A stretch of 64,000 nucleotides of DNA from Nocardia sp. CNY236. GTDB taxonomy: Bacteria; Actinomycetota; Actinomycetes; Mycobacteriales; Mycobacteriaceae. A program made the position numbers and the translations under genes. Below the pieces are notes generated by a model. It did not search any database. It was not told the origin of the DNA and saw only the letters and a list, made by a program, of their open reading frames with translations. Of this stretch, positions 36,811 to 44,247 are shown piece after piece. Position 1 is the first letter of the stretch. Every line of letters begins with the position of its first letter. Where the stretch lies: NCBI RefSeq assembly GCF_000482385.1, contig NZ_AXVD01000001.1, positions 310,001-374,000 of the forward strand, written 5' to 3'.

Positions 36811-37059
36811 ATGGGAGAAACCCCAGGGTGTCAGATTGGCCTGCACGCCACGCACTTGTACAACTCAGTGTTTCGGTTCGACGCCGAGATGATTGTCACC
36901 CCATATTTGTTCCGTGCCCGCGGGTATCAACACACAGCGCTCTATCTGCGACGACTTTCCTCTCATGGAATATTTGAATCGTTGGCTGATCAGTTCGAAC
37001 AAATCTGGGGCACGGTAACCCCTTACTCGCAAGGAACATCCAATGGGCTCACGGCGTGA
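36811..37059 (+). pseudogene. C-terminal fragment of a DUF5919-type HTH protein
   Basis: An 82-residue frame with SVFRFDAEMIVTPYLFRARG and LRRLSSHGIFESLADQFEQI, which matches the end of actinobacterial HTH proteins carrying a DUF5919-like sensor. The HTH and most of the domain are absent. It overlaps the Nudix gene by 17 bases, the usual arrangement of the complete pair, so this is the truncated upstream partner. It could still be translated from the ATG at 36811 to couple Nudix expression. Confidence 0.6.
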
Positions 37060-37516
37060 CTATTACAACGACCCGGATGCGCCCAAGGCGAACAGCTTGG
37101 TTCCTGGAGGCTCGGCGCTTATCATAGATTCTGAGGGCCGTATCCTGATGCAACGCCGAGGAGATTCTGGCAACTGGTCTCTACCCGGGGGAATCATGGA
37201 GATCGGCGAGACGCTGGAACAATGTGTAGTCCGAGAAACAAAGGAAGAGACCGGCCTGGACATAGAAATTACCGGACTGTTGGGTATATATACGGACCCT
37301 GGGCACGTAATCGAATATTCAGATGGAGAGATTCGGCAAGAGTTCGCCATCACGTATTACGGCAGGGCGATTGGTGGCCATATCGAGGTCAGCAGCGAGT
37401 CGACGTCGGTTCGTTTCCTCGGATTGGAGGAGCTGGAGAAGCTGCCAGTGCATGACACGGTGCGGCTACGGCTCCGGCATCACGCTGAGGAGCGGACCGA
37501 GCCTTATCTGGGGTAG
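37043..37516 (+). CDS. Nudix hydrolase
   Basis: A 157-residue pyrophosphohydrolase with a full Nudix box: GGIMEIGETLEQCVV then RETKEETGLDI, matching Gx5Ex7REUxEExGU. The N-terminus (YYNDPDAPKANSLVPGGSAL) is common to nucleotide-cleaning Nudix proteins encoded after HTH regulators in actinobacteria. The substrate is unknown. The start lies inside the preceding fragment with AAGGA 8 bases upstream. The gene is intact although its surroundings are decayed. Confidence 0.88.
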   Translation: MGSRRDYYNDPDAPKANSLVPGGSALIIDSEGRILMQRRGDSGNWSLPGGIMEIGETLEQCVVRETKEETGLDIEITGLLGIYTDPGHVIEYSDGEIRQEFAITYYGRAIGGHIEVSSESTSVRFLGLEELEKLPVHDTVRLRLRHHAEERTEPYLG

Positions 37517-37618
37517 GTCCGTCGGTGTCGGCCAGTCGGTCAAACCCAGTGGATAGCCGGGGCGCTGATCCGTTCGATCATGGTGTCTCGCTACGAGTTG
37601 GCAAGGCCGTGATCGTCA

Positions 37619-37800
37619 TCATGGGTTTGCCCATTGGCCCAGCGGTGTGCAGTCCTCGGTGACGTTGCGGAAGTCGACACCACGCTCGGTCGACTGTGCG
37701 ATCAGTTCCACATATGGACGGTGTTGCGGCCCAGTCGGTCCAGCTCCGACATCATGAGCACATGACCGGTGCGGAGATGGCCAGGGGATGCCCACTATCT
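37619..37800 (-). pseudogene. Serine recombinase catalytic-domain fragment
   Basis: MMSELDRLGRNTVHMW followed, after a one-base frame change, by ELIAQSTERGVDFRNVTED is the LDRLGR...ERGV.FR..TE block of resolvases and invertases. The Ser-bearing N-terminus and the HTH are missing. It runs on the same strand as the HTH remnant at 28.05 kb. Confidence 0.6.
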
Positions 37801-37859
37801 GTGCCGCATCGACCGACGGCGGGTGTAGCTTCGGTACGGTGCACCAGCCGCCGGGATAG

Positions 37860-37987
37860 ACGCATGTCACGGATACGTTTGGTTTGGAACGTAATTCGGA
37901 CCGAAGCGACTCGGTGAACCCGCGGATTGCGAACGGCTTCTCGCGGCTAGATATCAGAGTTGCCATTACAGAGCGCTGTGGTTTCAT
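37860..37987 (-). pseudogene. Short-chain dehydrogenase fragment
   Basis: KPFAIRGFTESLRSELR and VSVTCVYPGG match the helix after the catalytic Lys and the following strand of SDR enzymes. About 35 residues survive, in frame with unrelated downstream sequence. No Rossmann motif is present. Confidence 0.5.
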
Positions 37988-38037
37988 CCAGCTTCGCAGC
38001 GTCGATATCGGCCAACACGAAACCGCTGGCTTACCGG

Positions 38038-38706
38038 TCAGCCTCCGGCGGCCGCGCCATAGGTCTGTACCGCCTTCCCGGTCGACGGCCTCGCTCGATC
38101 GAGCACCGCGCGCAGCGCCGCAGCCGATTGCACTCCGGAGAACGCGGGACGGCCATCGATGCTCAACGACGGCACCCCCGTGACGCCCAGTGCCGCGGCC
38201 CGCTGCCGGTCGTGGACTACTGTGTTGGCGTAATCATCTGACCTCAGCACCGCGCCTACCTTCGTTGGGTCCAGTCCTGCTGTGACGGCCAGCTCGGTGA
38301 GCGCCCGCGGGTCGGCGATATTTGAGCCCTCGGTGTGGTACGCCCGGTACAACTGCTCTGCCATCGGGCCTGCGCGGCCCTCACGGTCGGCTAGGTGGAT
38401 CACCCGGTGCGCGTCGTAGGTGCTCACCGGGCGAGCCTTCATGAGGTCCAACGTGAGTCCGACTTCGGCGCCTTCCCTCTGGATCAGCGCGACCCGGGCC
38501 GGTACCGCGCCGGGGTCCATCCACTCGGCCATCTCCTCCGCCGCGGTGGGTCCGGGTTCGCGCCCTTCGTCGGGGGCCAGTTCCAGGCTGCGCCAGACGA
38601 TCCGCACCCGGTCACGATGTGCGAAGCCCTCCAACGCGGCATCGAGACGCCGCTTGCCGATGTAGCACCAAGGGCACAGGATGTCGAAGAAGATTTCCAA
38701 CTGCAC
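38038..38706 (-). CDS. DsbA/FrnE-family thiol oxidoreductase
   Basis: A 222-residue cytoplasmic thioredoxin-fold protein with the active site Cys11-Pro-Trp-Cys14 (DILCPWCYIGKRRLDAAL) and the conserved cis-Pro region GVTGVPSLSIDGRPAFSG. FrnE-type proteins act as disulfide isomerases or glutathione/mycothiol-linked reductases in polyketide producers and under oxidative stress. The GTG at 38706 has GGAAGAGG upstream. It follows the MDR oxidoreductase by 32 bases in a SoxR-box-driven operon. Confidence 0.88.
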   Translation of the reverse strand: MQLEIFFDILCPWCYIGKRRLDAALEGFAHRDRVRIVWRSLELAPDEGREPGPTAAEEMAEWMDPGAVPARVALIQREGAEVGLTLDLMKARPVSTYDAHRVIHLADREGRAGPMAEQLYRAYHTEGSNIADPRALTELAVTAGLDPTKVGAVLRSDDYANTVVHDRQRAAALGVTGVPSLSIDGRPAFSGVQSAAALRAVLDRARPSTGKAVQTYGAAAGG

Positions 38707-38738
38707 GAAACGACCTCTTCCGGATCGCAGTGGAGGGC

Positions 38739-39650
38739 TCAGTTCGGGGTGATGACGATCTTGCCGCGGACATGGCCGCCTTCCATCTCGTGATGGGCGT
38801 CGGCCGCGCGGTGTAGCGGATAGCGGCCGGAGACCTCGATGCGCAGCTCGCCTCGGTCGTACAGCTCGGTGAGTTCCGCAAGCCGGTCTCGGGTCCGTTC
38901 ACTGAAGATCGCCCGGACGCCGAGCTGCTCGACCCGGTCGAAGTCGACCAGCGTGCCGATTCGGTCGAGATCGGCGACCAGCTTTACGGAGGCGTCGAGG
39001 GCTTCGCCGCCGATGGCGTCGAGCGCAGCCGTCACCCCGCCGGGCGCCAGCGCTTGCACTCGCGCGACCAGTCCATCGCCGTACTCGGTGGGTACGGCAC
39101 CCAGCGAACGCAGATAGTCGTGGTTACGTGGGCTGGCCGTGCCGATCACCGTGGCGCCCCACAGCCGGGCGAGTTGGACCGCCGCTGTACCGACTCCGCC
39201 GGCCGCCGCGTGGATCAGCACCGTGTCGCCAGCACCCACCCTCAATGCTCGTAGTGCGGTGTGCGCGGTCTGGGCGGACGCCGACAGTGCCCCGGCCGCA
39301 TCCCAGGGCATTCCGGTGGGCTTGGCCACGATCTGGTCGACGGGGACCACGAGCTGTTCGGCGTAGCAGGACAGCAGCGCCCACCCCAGCACCTCGTCCC
39401 CCACGGCGACGCCGGTGACATCGGCGCCGACCTGGTCGACGACCCCGGCGAAGTCGTTACCCACGGTCTGCGGGAAGGTCAGCGCGGCGCCTGGCGGCGT
39501 CCATCCGGCGCGCACCGCGCAGTCGTAGGCCTGCACGCCGGCGGCGGCGACCCGCACCCGCACCTGTCCGGGACCAGCCTGGGGCGTGGCCACCTCCACC
39601 ACCTGGAGCACCTCCGGCCCGCCGAAGGAGTGGAATGCTGCTGTTTTCAT
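38739..39650 (-). CDS. NADP-dependent zinc-free MDR oxidoreductase
   Basis: A 303-residue quinone-reductase-like protein: AAFHSFGGPEVLQVVEV, GNDFAGVVDQVGADV, and the Rossmann segment LIHAAAGGVGTAAVQLARLWG. The ATG at 39650 has GAGAGGGG about 7 bases upstream. The promoter carries a SoxR box (39711-39730), so the enzyme is probably induced by redox-cycling quinones or phenazines. That fits NADPH-dependent reduction of such compounds. It is first in an operon with the FrnE-like gene. Confidence 0.88.
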   Translation of the reverse strand: MKTAAFHSFGGPEVLQVVEVATPQAGPGQVRVRVAAAGVQAYDCAVRAGWTPPGAALTFPQTVGNDFAGVVDQVGADVTGVAVGDEVLGWALLSCYAEQLVVPVDQIVAKPTGMPWDAAGALSASAQTAHTALRALRVGAGDTVLIHAAAGGVGTAAVQLARLWGATVIGTASPRNHDYLRSLGAVPTEYGDGLVARVQALAPGGVTAALDAIGGEALDASVKLVADLDRIGTLVDFDRVEQLGVRAIFSERTRDRLAELTELYDRGELRIEVSGRYPLHRAADAHHEMEGGHVRGKIVITPN

Positions 39651-39710
39651 GAGGTCCCCTCTCTGACTTGCGTGTAGCGGCGGGCGCACCCGCCTCCCGT
39701 CGATCCTCTA

Positions 39711-39730
39711 ACCTCGAGCACAGTTGAGGT
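39711..39730 (-). promoter_or_regulatory. SoxR box 2, promoter of the MDR-dsbA operon
   Basis: On the minus strand, ACCTCAACTGTGCTCGAGGT matches the SoxR consensus dyad (CCTCAA-n6-TTGAGG) with two mismatches. It overlaps a TTGACC -35 (39733-39728); GAGGAT (39708-39703) follows after 19 bases, the long spacer typical of MerR-type promoters. Confidence 0.75.
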
Positions 39731-39822
39731 CAATGTGCCGGTGATCACGTCGAGCTTCCAGCCAGGGCAGCGACGGTCGTGGGAGCTGCTGATCGAACTT
39801 CGCGCGCCATCGCTGCCGCCTG

Positions 39823-41184
39823 TCAGCCGGCCGGCAGCCGTGTCCGCCATGCGATCAGCACACCGAGCAGCGCGAGCGCCTGAGCCGGCGCGAAACCGGC
39901 CAGATAGGCGGTGCTGGCCGAGTGGGAAAGCCAGACCGCGAAGAGCACTCCGGTGCCGGCGAGCGCCGCGGTGACGAACAGTGACTCGCTGAGTTGGAGC
40001 GCCGAGGTGTTGGCGCCCTGCTCGTGCGGGGCCGACAGGGACAGGGTCGCCACCGGCAGCACGGGGTAGATCAGGCCCATTCCGACGCCGAGCAGCACCA
40101 GGCCCGCCACGCAGACCGCGATCGGTATGGCCGGCACGACGGTCGCCGTAATGGTGGCGATTCCCGCTGCCTCGATCGTCATTCCGGTGACCAGCCAGCG
40201 GGTGGGCGGCCACCGTTCCGGGGTACGGCCCTGCACCCAGGAGGCGGCGAACCAGCCGATCGCGCCGGCGGCCAGGACGAGGCCCACTATCGAAGGTGTC
40301 AGACCGCGTTCGCGCACCAGCAGCAACGGTACGAAGATCTCGGTGGCGGCCATCGCCGCGCCGGCCACGCCGCGAAGAGCAATCACACTGGGTAGGCCGG
40401 GTCGGGCGGCGAAGGTACCCGGCGGTAGTAGACGCGGCGCGAATCCGACGAGGCCGGCCGTCCCGACGAGGATCAGCAGCACCGCAACGAGTCCGTCGCG
40501 TTGGCCGCCGTACTGCATCAGCACGGCTGCAGTGGCGGCGCCGATCGCCCACCACAGCCGGTGCCACCGCGGCGCCGGGCGGTCGCGCCGGTCGGGCTCG
40601 CGGTGTCCCCGCACCCGCGGCAGGACCAGCGCCGCGGCCGGAACGGCCAACAAGGCCACCCCGTAGAAGACCCAGCGCCAGCCGGCGTGCTGCACAATGG
40701 CGCCGGTGAATGCCGGGCCGACGATGGAGGGCACCAACCAGGCGCCCGCGAGGAGGGCGAACACCCGCGGCCGCAGCTCCACGGGAACCGCCCGGCCGAC
40801 GACCACGTAGAGCGCCACCGACATCAGGCCACCGCCGAGTCCCTGGATGATCCGGCCCAGCACCAGCAGCCACATGGTGGGCGCCGCGCCGGCGATGAGC
40901 AGGCCCGCCACGAACACCGCCACGCCGGCGCGCAGCGGCGCGGACGGGCCGGCGAGGTCGCACCACCGGCCGGACAGGACCATGCTCACCACGCCCGCCG
41001 CCAACGTCCCACCGAATGCCAGGGGGTACAGCGAGAGGCCGTCGAGTGCGTGCGCCACTGTGGGCATGGCGGTGGTTACCGCGAAGGACTCGAACGCGAC
41101 CAATGCCGTCAACGCAATCATGCCGATCGCCAGTACCCGCAACCGCTCCGCGGATGGGGAGGCAGCGTCGATGGTGGAGAACAT
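39823..41184 (-). CDS. MFS efflux transporter
   Basis: A 453-residue major-facilitator exporter of about 12-14 helices. An FAVTTAMPTVAHALDG helix 1, motif A-like GRWCDLAGPSAPLRAG and GRIIQGLGGGLMSVALYVVVG in helix 4 identify a drug/H+ antiporter. AAGCGAGCC precedes the ATG at 41184. It lies behind a truncated dsbA copy that starts at a SoxR-box promoter, so SoxR probably controls it as an efflux arm of the redox response. Confidence 0.88.
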   Translation of the reverse strand: MFSTIDAASPSAERLRVLAIGMIALTALVAFESFAVTTAMPTVAHALDGLSLYPLAFGGTLAAGVVSMVLSGRWCDLAGPSAPLRAGVAVFVAGLLIAGAAPTMWLLVLGRIIQGLGGGLMSVALYVVVGRAVPVELRPRVFALLAGAWLVPSIVGPAFTGAIVQHAGWRWVFYGVALLAVPAAALVLPRVRGHREPDRRDRPAPRWHRLWWAIGAATAAVLMQYGGQRDGLVAVLLILVGTAGLVGFAPRLLPPGTFAARPGLPSVIALRGVAGAAMAATEIFVPLLLVRERGLTPSIVGLVLAAGAIGWFAASWVQGRTPERWPPTRWLVTGMTIEAAGIATITATVVPAIPIAVCVAGLVLLGVGMGLIYPVLPVATLSLSAPHEQGANTSALQLSESLFVTAALAGTGVLFAVWLSHSASTAYLAGFAPAQALALLGVLIAWRTRLPAG

Positions 41185-41248
41185 GATGGCTCGCTTCCGA
41201 TATATGGGGACGGGAATAGGCGCCAGCTCGGCAGGATGCGTGGAGTCC

Positions 41249-41404
41249 TGGTATCCGGGAGCTGCCCGGAGCCAACACATAGCTGCGCCAAACCACTGCC
41301 GCTGTATTACGCCGGCTCGACCGGCCGGACGTCCGCTGCAACCGACGCTTGTCCCTATAGCTCCACGGACAGTTCAGGTCTGCCCAGACCTCCACCCGGA
41401 CCAT
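41249..41404 (-). pseudogene. Truncated DsbA/FrnE-like fragment
   Basis: VEVWADLNCPWSYRDKRRLQ and VVWRSYVLAPGSS correspond to the first 50 residues of FrnE-type proteins and resemble the intact gene at 38.0-38.7 kb. The active site is CPWS, lacking the second Cys, and similarity ends after about 52 codons; the frame then runs into the pump gene's sequence. Its ATG at 41404 is at the predicted start of the SoxR-box transcript. It may now serve as a leader for the MFS gene. Confidence 0.65.
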
Positions 41405-41419
41405 GGGAAGCAGCGTTTC

Positions 41420-41439
41420 ACCTCAACCGTGGTTGAGGT
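41420..41439 (-). promoter_or_regulatory. SoxR box 1, promoter toward the MFS pump
   Basis: ACCTCAACC-AC-GGTTGAGGT is a perfect 9+9 dyad of the SoxR type. On the minus strand it overlaps TTGACC (41442-41437), and the -10 position (AACGCT, 41417-41412) lies 19 bases on, the same geometry as box 2 and the same first 11 bases TTGACCTCAAC. Transcription would start near the ATG at 41404. Confidence 0.8.
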
Positions 41440-41635
41440 CAAGGCTGCCTGTAGCGGATGTGTCCGGCTCGGCACGGTGACCGGCGAGGTGGATCGTCAT
41501 GGCCGGTCGGGTGACTCGACGCGGCTGGGCTGCTGTTCGAGCGGGTGGCCGTCGTAGTCGATCGTGGTGGTGTGGATCCCGCGTAGCATGGCGATGAGCG
41601 TCGAGCGGCGGCGAGGAGTCCCGGCCGACTCTAGA

Positions 41636-42106
41636 ATGGCCGCCGTGCCGCAAATCCCCTGGTCCACAAAGGAAATCTCTATCGGTCAGTTCGCCGAGCG
41701 CAGCGGCGTCTCTGTGTCTGCGCTGCACTTCTATGAGGCCAAGGGGCTTATCCGCAGCCGGCGTACGCCGGGCAACCAGCGCCGCTACGCCCGAGAAGAG
41801 CTGCGTCGGGTGGCGTTCATCCGGGCGGCACAGCGCCTGGGTATCGCACTGGGCGCCATCAAGGAGATGCTCGACCAGTTGCCCGAGGAGCGCACGCCGA
41901 CCCGCGACGACTGGGCGCGGCTCTCGTCTTCCTGGCAGGCTCTGCTCGATGAGCGGATCCAGCAGATGCAGCGGCTACGCAACGCTCTCACCGAGTGCGT
42001 CGGGTGCGGGTGCCTGTCGATGTCGCGCTGCACCCTCGTCAACCCCGATGACCGGGACGGACTACGCGGCGCGGGGCCGCAGCGCCTGTATCCCGACCGG
42101 GCCTGA
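41636..42106 (+). CDS. soxR: SoxR, redox-sensing MerR-family activator
   Basis: A 156-residue [2Fe-2S] regulator. The N-terminal winged helix (ISIGQFAERSGVSVSALHFY, then GNQRRYAREELRRV) leads to a dimerisation helix and the cluster motif Cys121-VG-Cys124-G-Cys126-LSMSR-Cys132, spaced exactly as in E. coli SoxR. In actinobacteria SoxR responds to redox-active secondary metabolites rather than superoxide. Two matching operators lie close by, in front of an MDR-dsbA operon and the MFS pump, giving a local regulon. The ATG at 41636 or a GTG three codons on may be the start. Confidence 0.95.
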   Translation: MAAVPQIPWSTKEISIGQFAERSGVSVSALHFYEAKGLIRSRRTPGNQRRYAREELRRVAFIRAAQRLGIALGAIKEMLDQLPEERTPTRDDWARLSSSWQALLDERIQQMQRLRNALTECVGCGCLSMSRCTLVNPDDRDGLRGAGPQRLYPDRA

Positions 42107-42120
42107 CGACCGGGCCTGAC
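42095..42120. repeat. 13-bp tandem repeat across the soxR stop
   Basis: Two exact copies of GACCGGGCCTGAC, followed by a partial third. The soxR stop codon lies in the first copy; the second is outside the gene. Confidence 0.75.
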
Positions 42121-42473
42121 GACCGGTCGCAGACCAGCCCCTCGGTCGGCTGCCGACGTCGTTGTCGCGAGAACTTCGATCGAGACCTGCTTGCCGAAGG
42201 CGGAAGACCTGTGCGCGGCCCTGAGACGGGTGGGAAGCAATCCGGTAGTCCGGCGCATTCAAGTCGACGCTGGAGCACTCGCAGTGCGCAGTGCCACGCT
42301 CAGGCCGAACGTGGGGCGCGCCGGCGCTGACGGACTTCATCGCCCGGCGCCGAACGGTCATCGACCCGTCGACGTTCGACCTGACGCCTCTGGCCGACCC
42401 ACCGCGCAGCGACCACCCGGAGGACCGACCACCCAAAGGACTATTTGCCGATCGGCCGTGGTTCGGGCCTGCG
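42121..42473. other. Convergent intergenic region, nothing recognised
   Basis: About 350 bases between soxR and the DHA2 pump, which converge. Open frames on both strands lack ribosome sites and known motifs, and I see no clear terminator hairpin. Confidence 0.35.
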
Positions 42474-44093
42474 TCATGCCGGAGCCGGCCCACCTTCCCG
42501 CGCCGGGTCCGCCGGCGCGTCGGCCAGCGTCCCGCCGGCGTCGTCCATCGGCTCGGGCCCGGCGCCGATCGGCGGGACGTGCCGCAAAATCTTCAGCGCG
42601 ACACACGCCAGTAGCGCGACTGCGACCAGGCTGACCCAGCCAACGACGTTCATGCCGGCTATGAAGGCGTCCCGAGCCGACTCCAGCAGCGCCTCGGCGG
42701 GGCCGGGCGAGAGCCTGGCCGCCTCGCCGTGAGCTGCCACGACGCTTTCTCTTGCTGTGTCGTAAGCCGTTGTCGGCACATTGGCCGGCAAGGACCGGCC
42801 CATCTCGCTGCGGTACACGGTGGTTCCGACCAAGCCGAGCAGGGCCACGCCGAAAGCGATGCCGAACTCCATCGCACTCTCCGACATCGCCGACGCCGAG
42901 CCGGCCTTCTCTGGCGGGGCCGCACCGACAACGAGGTCGGTGCCGAGCACCATGGTCGGACTGGTGCCCGTGTACACCAGGACGAACCCGGCGACGAGCA
43001 GCGGCAGACCCGAGGAGCTGCCGACTTGGCTGATCATCAGATAGCCCAGCCCGGACAGCATCAGCGCCCCAGCGACCACGTAGCCGGGAGATATTCGCCG
43101 GGCGATCAACGGGGTCACCGACGACGCCACGATCAGGGCCAGCGCGGACGGCAATAGCCACAGGCCGGCCGCCATCGGCGACAGTCCTTCGATGAGCTGG
43201 AGGTACTGGGTGACGAACAGGTAGGTCCCGCCCATGATTCCCAGGCCGAGCAGCAGAATGGCCAGCGCAGCGCTGAAGGAACGCTGCCGGAACAGGCTCA
43301 GGTCCAGCAGCGGGTCGGCCAACCGGTTCTGCCGTTGCACGAAAACGACTCCGAGGAGGATCCCGATCACAAGTGCGCTCGCGACCGGCAAACCGAAGCC
43401 ATCGTCGGCGAACTCCTTTACCGCATACACCACCGGCAGGACGGCTCCGAGCGACAACAGCACACTGGCGAAGTCCAGCCGGCCGGTCTGTGGCTGTCGA
43501 TACTCCGGCAGCAGCGTCGGCGCGGTCGCCAATAACACCACCATCACCGGTATGCCGAGCAGGAACACCGACCCCCACCAGAAAGCCTCCAGCAGCAGAC
43601 CGCCCGCGATCGGGCCGATCGCGATACCCACGGAGAAGCAGGCGACCCAGATCCCGATCGCCGTGCCGCGTTGCTGCGGATCACGGAACATGTTGCTGAT
43701 CAGTGCCAGAGTGGACGGCATCAGCGTCGCACCGGCGACACCCAACAGTGCCCTGGCCGCGATCAGAACCTCGGGGCTGGGGGCGTAGGCGGCCACGACG
43801 GACGCCGCGGCGAACGCAGCGGCCCCGATCATGAGAAGTCTGCGCCGACCTATGCGGTCCCCGAGCGCCCCCATGGTCGGTAGGAACCCAGCGATCATGA
43901 AACCGTAGATGTCGACGATCCACAGCTGCTGGTTGCTGTCCGGGCGTAGGTCCGCCCCCAGATGGGGGGTGGCCAGATACAACACGGTGGCATCGAGAGA
44001 CAACAGGATCGTGGGCAGGGCGAGCACGCCCAGACCGATCCACTCCCGAGGTCCGGCACGCTGATTCAACTCGGCCGATGAGCTCGTGGCCAT
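42474..44093 (-). CDS. DHA2-family MFS efflux pump under SARP-type control
   Basis: A 539-residue 14-helix exporter. Signature parts: LLSLDATVLYLATPHLGADL, GALGDRIGRRRLLMIGAAAF (motif A) and ARALLGVAGATLMPSTLALI, close to Streptomyces pumps that export antibiotics (Pur8/ActII-like). The C-terminal tail is Pro/Ala-rich and disordered. The ATG at 44093 follows AAAGG and AGG. It is divergent from the large SARP-type regulator, with heptamer repeats between them, so the regulator probably activates it. Confidence 0.9.
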   Translation of the reverse strand: MATSSSAELNQRAGPREWIGLGVLALPTILLSLDATVLYLATPHLGADLRPDSNQQLWIVDIYGFMIAGFLPTMGALGDRIGRRRLLMIGAAAFAAASVVAAYAPSPEVLIAARALLGVAGATLMPSTLALISNMFRDPQQRGTAIGIWVACFSVGIAIGPIAGGLLLEAFWWGSVFLLGIPVMVVLLATAPTLLPEYRQPQTGRLDFASVLLSLGAVLPVVYAVKEFADDGFGLPVASALVIGILLGVVFVQRQNRLADPLLDLSLFRQRSFSAALAILLLGLGIMGGTYLFVTQYLQLIEGLSPMAAGLWLLPSALALIVASSVTPLIARRISPGYVVAGALMLSGLGYLMISQVGSSSGLPLLVAGFVLVYTGTSPTMVLGTDLVVGAAPPEKAGSASAMSESAMEFGIAFGVALLGLVGTTVYRSEMGRSLPANVPTTAYDTARESVVAAHGEAARLSPGPAEALLESARDAFIAGMNVVGWVSLVAVALLACVALKILRHVPPIGAGPEPMDDAGGTLADAPADPAREGGPAPA

Positions 44094-44121
44094 GGGTCCT
44101 ATCCCTTTCGGTGGGTGGAGC

Positions 44122-44141
44122 GCGCCCGAGTTCCCGGGCGC
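44122..44141 (-). other. Short hairpin in the pump leader
   Basis: GCGCCCG / CGGGCGC, a 7-bp stem with a 6-base loop, about 30 bases upstream of the pump ATG. It would lie in the pump's 5' leader if transcription starts near the heptamer repeats. Confidence 0.35.
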
Positions 44142-44162
44142 CGACGGTCTATGGTCACTTGG

Positions 44163-44191
44163 TCCACAGTCCATCCACTGCCCGTCCACTG
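44163..44191. promoter_or_regulatory. Three heptamer direct repeats with 11-bp period (SARP-type site)
   Basis: TCCACAG (44163-44169), TCCACTG (44174-44180) and TCCACTG (44185-44191) are separated by exactly four bases. Direct heptamers at one helical turn are the known binding signature of SARP regulators. The site lies 70 bases upstream of the pump ATG and 57 bases upstream of the regulator ATG. Confidence 0.75.
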
Positions 44192-44247
44192 ACCACTGCC
44201 GGTCAACGGATCGACCGGTGTTGTGGCAACGAGCTATCGTTGCCGTC

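Noticed and set aside
28046..37800. One recombinase gene split between 28.05 kb and 37.7 kb by insertion
   Set aside because: Strand and order are compatible, but the interval holds tRNAs and housekeeping genes in normal arrangement; two independent remnants are simpler.
41185..41248. Continuation of the dsbA-like fragment into a much longer protein across the MFS gene
   Set aside because: The frame stays open for more than 500 codons but similarity to DsbA ends after about 52; beyond that it is the shifted reading of the pump gene.
42290..42473. Short frames downstream of soxR as a gene
   Set aside because: No ribosome site or motif; they read into the 3' end of the convergent pump gene.
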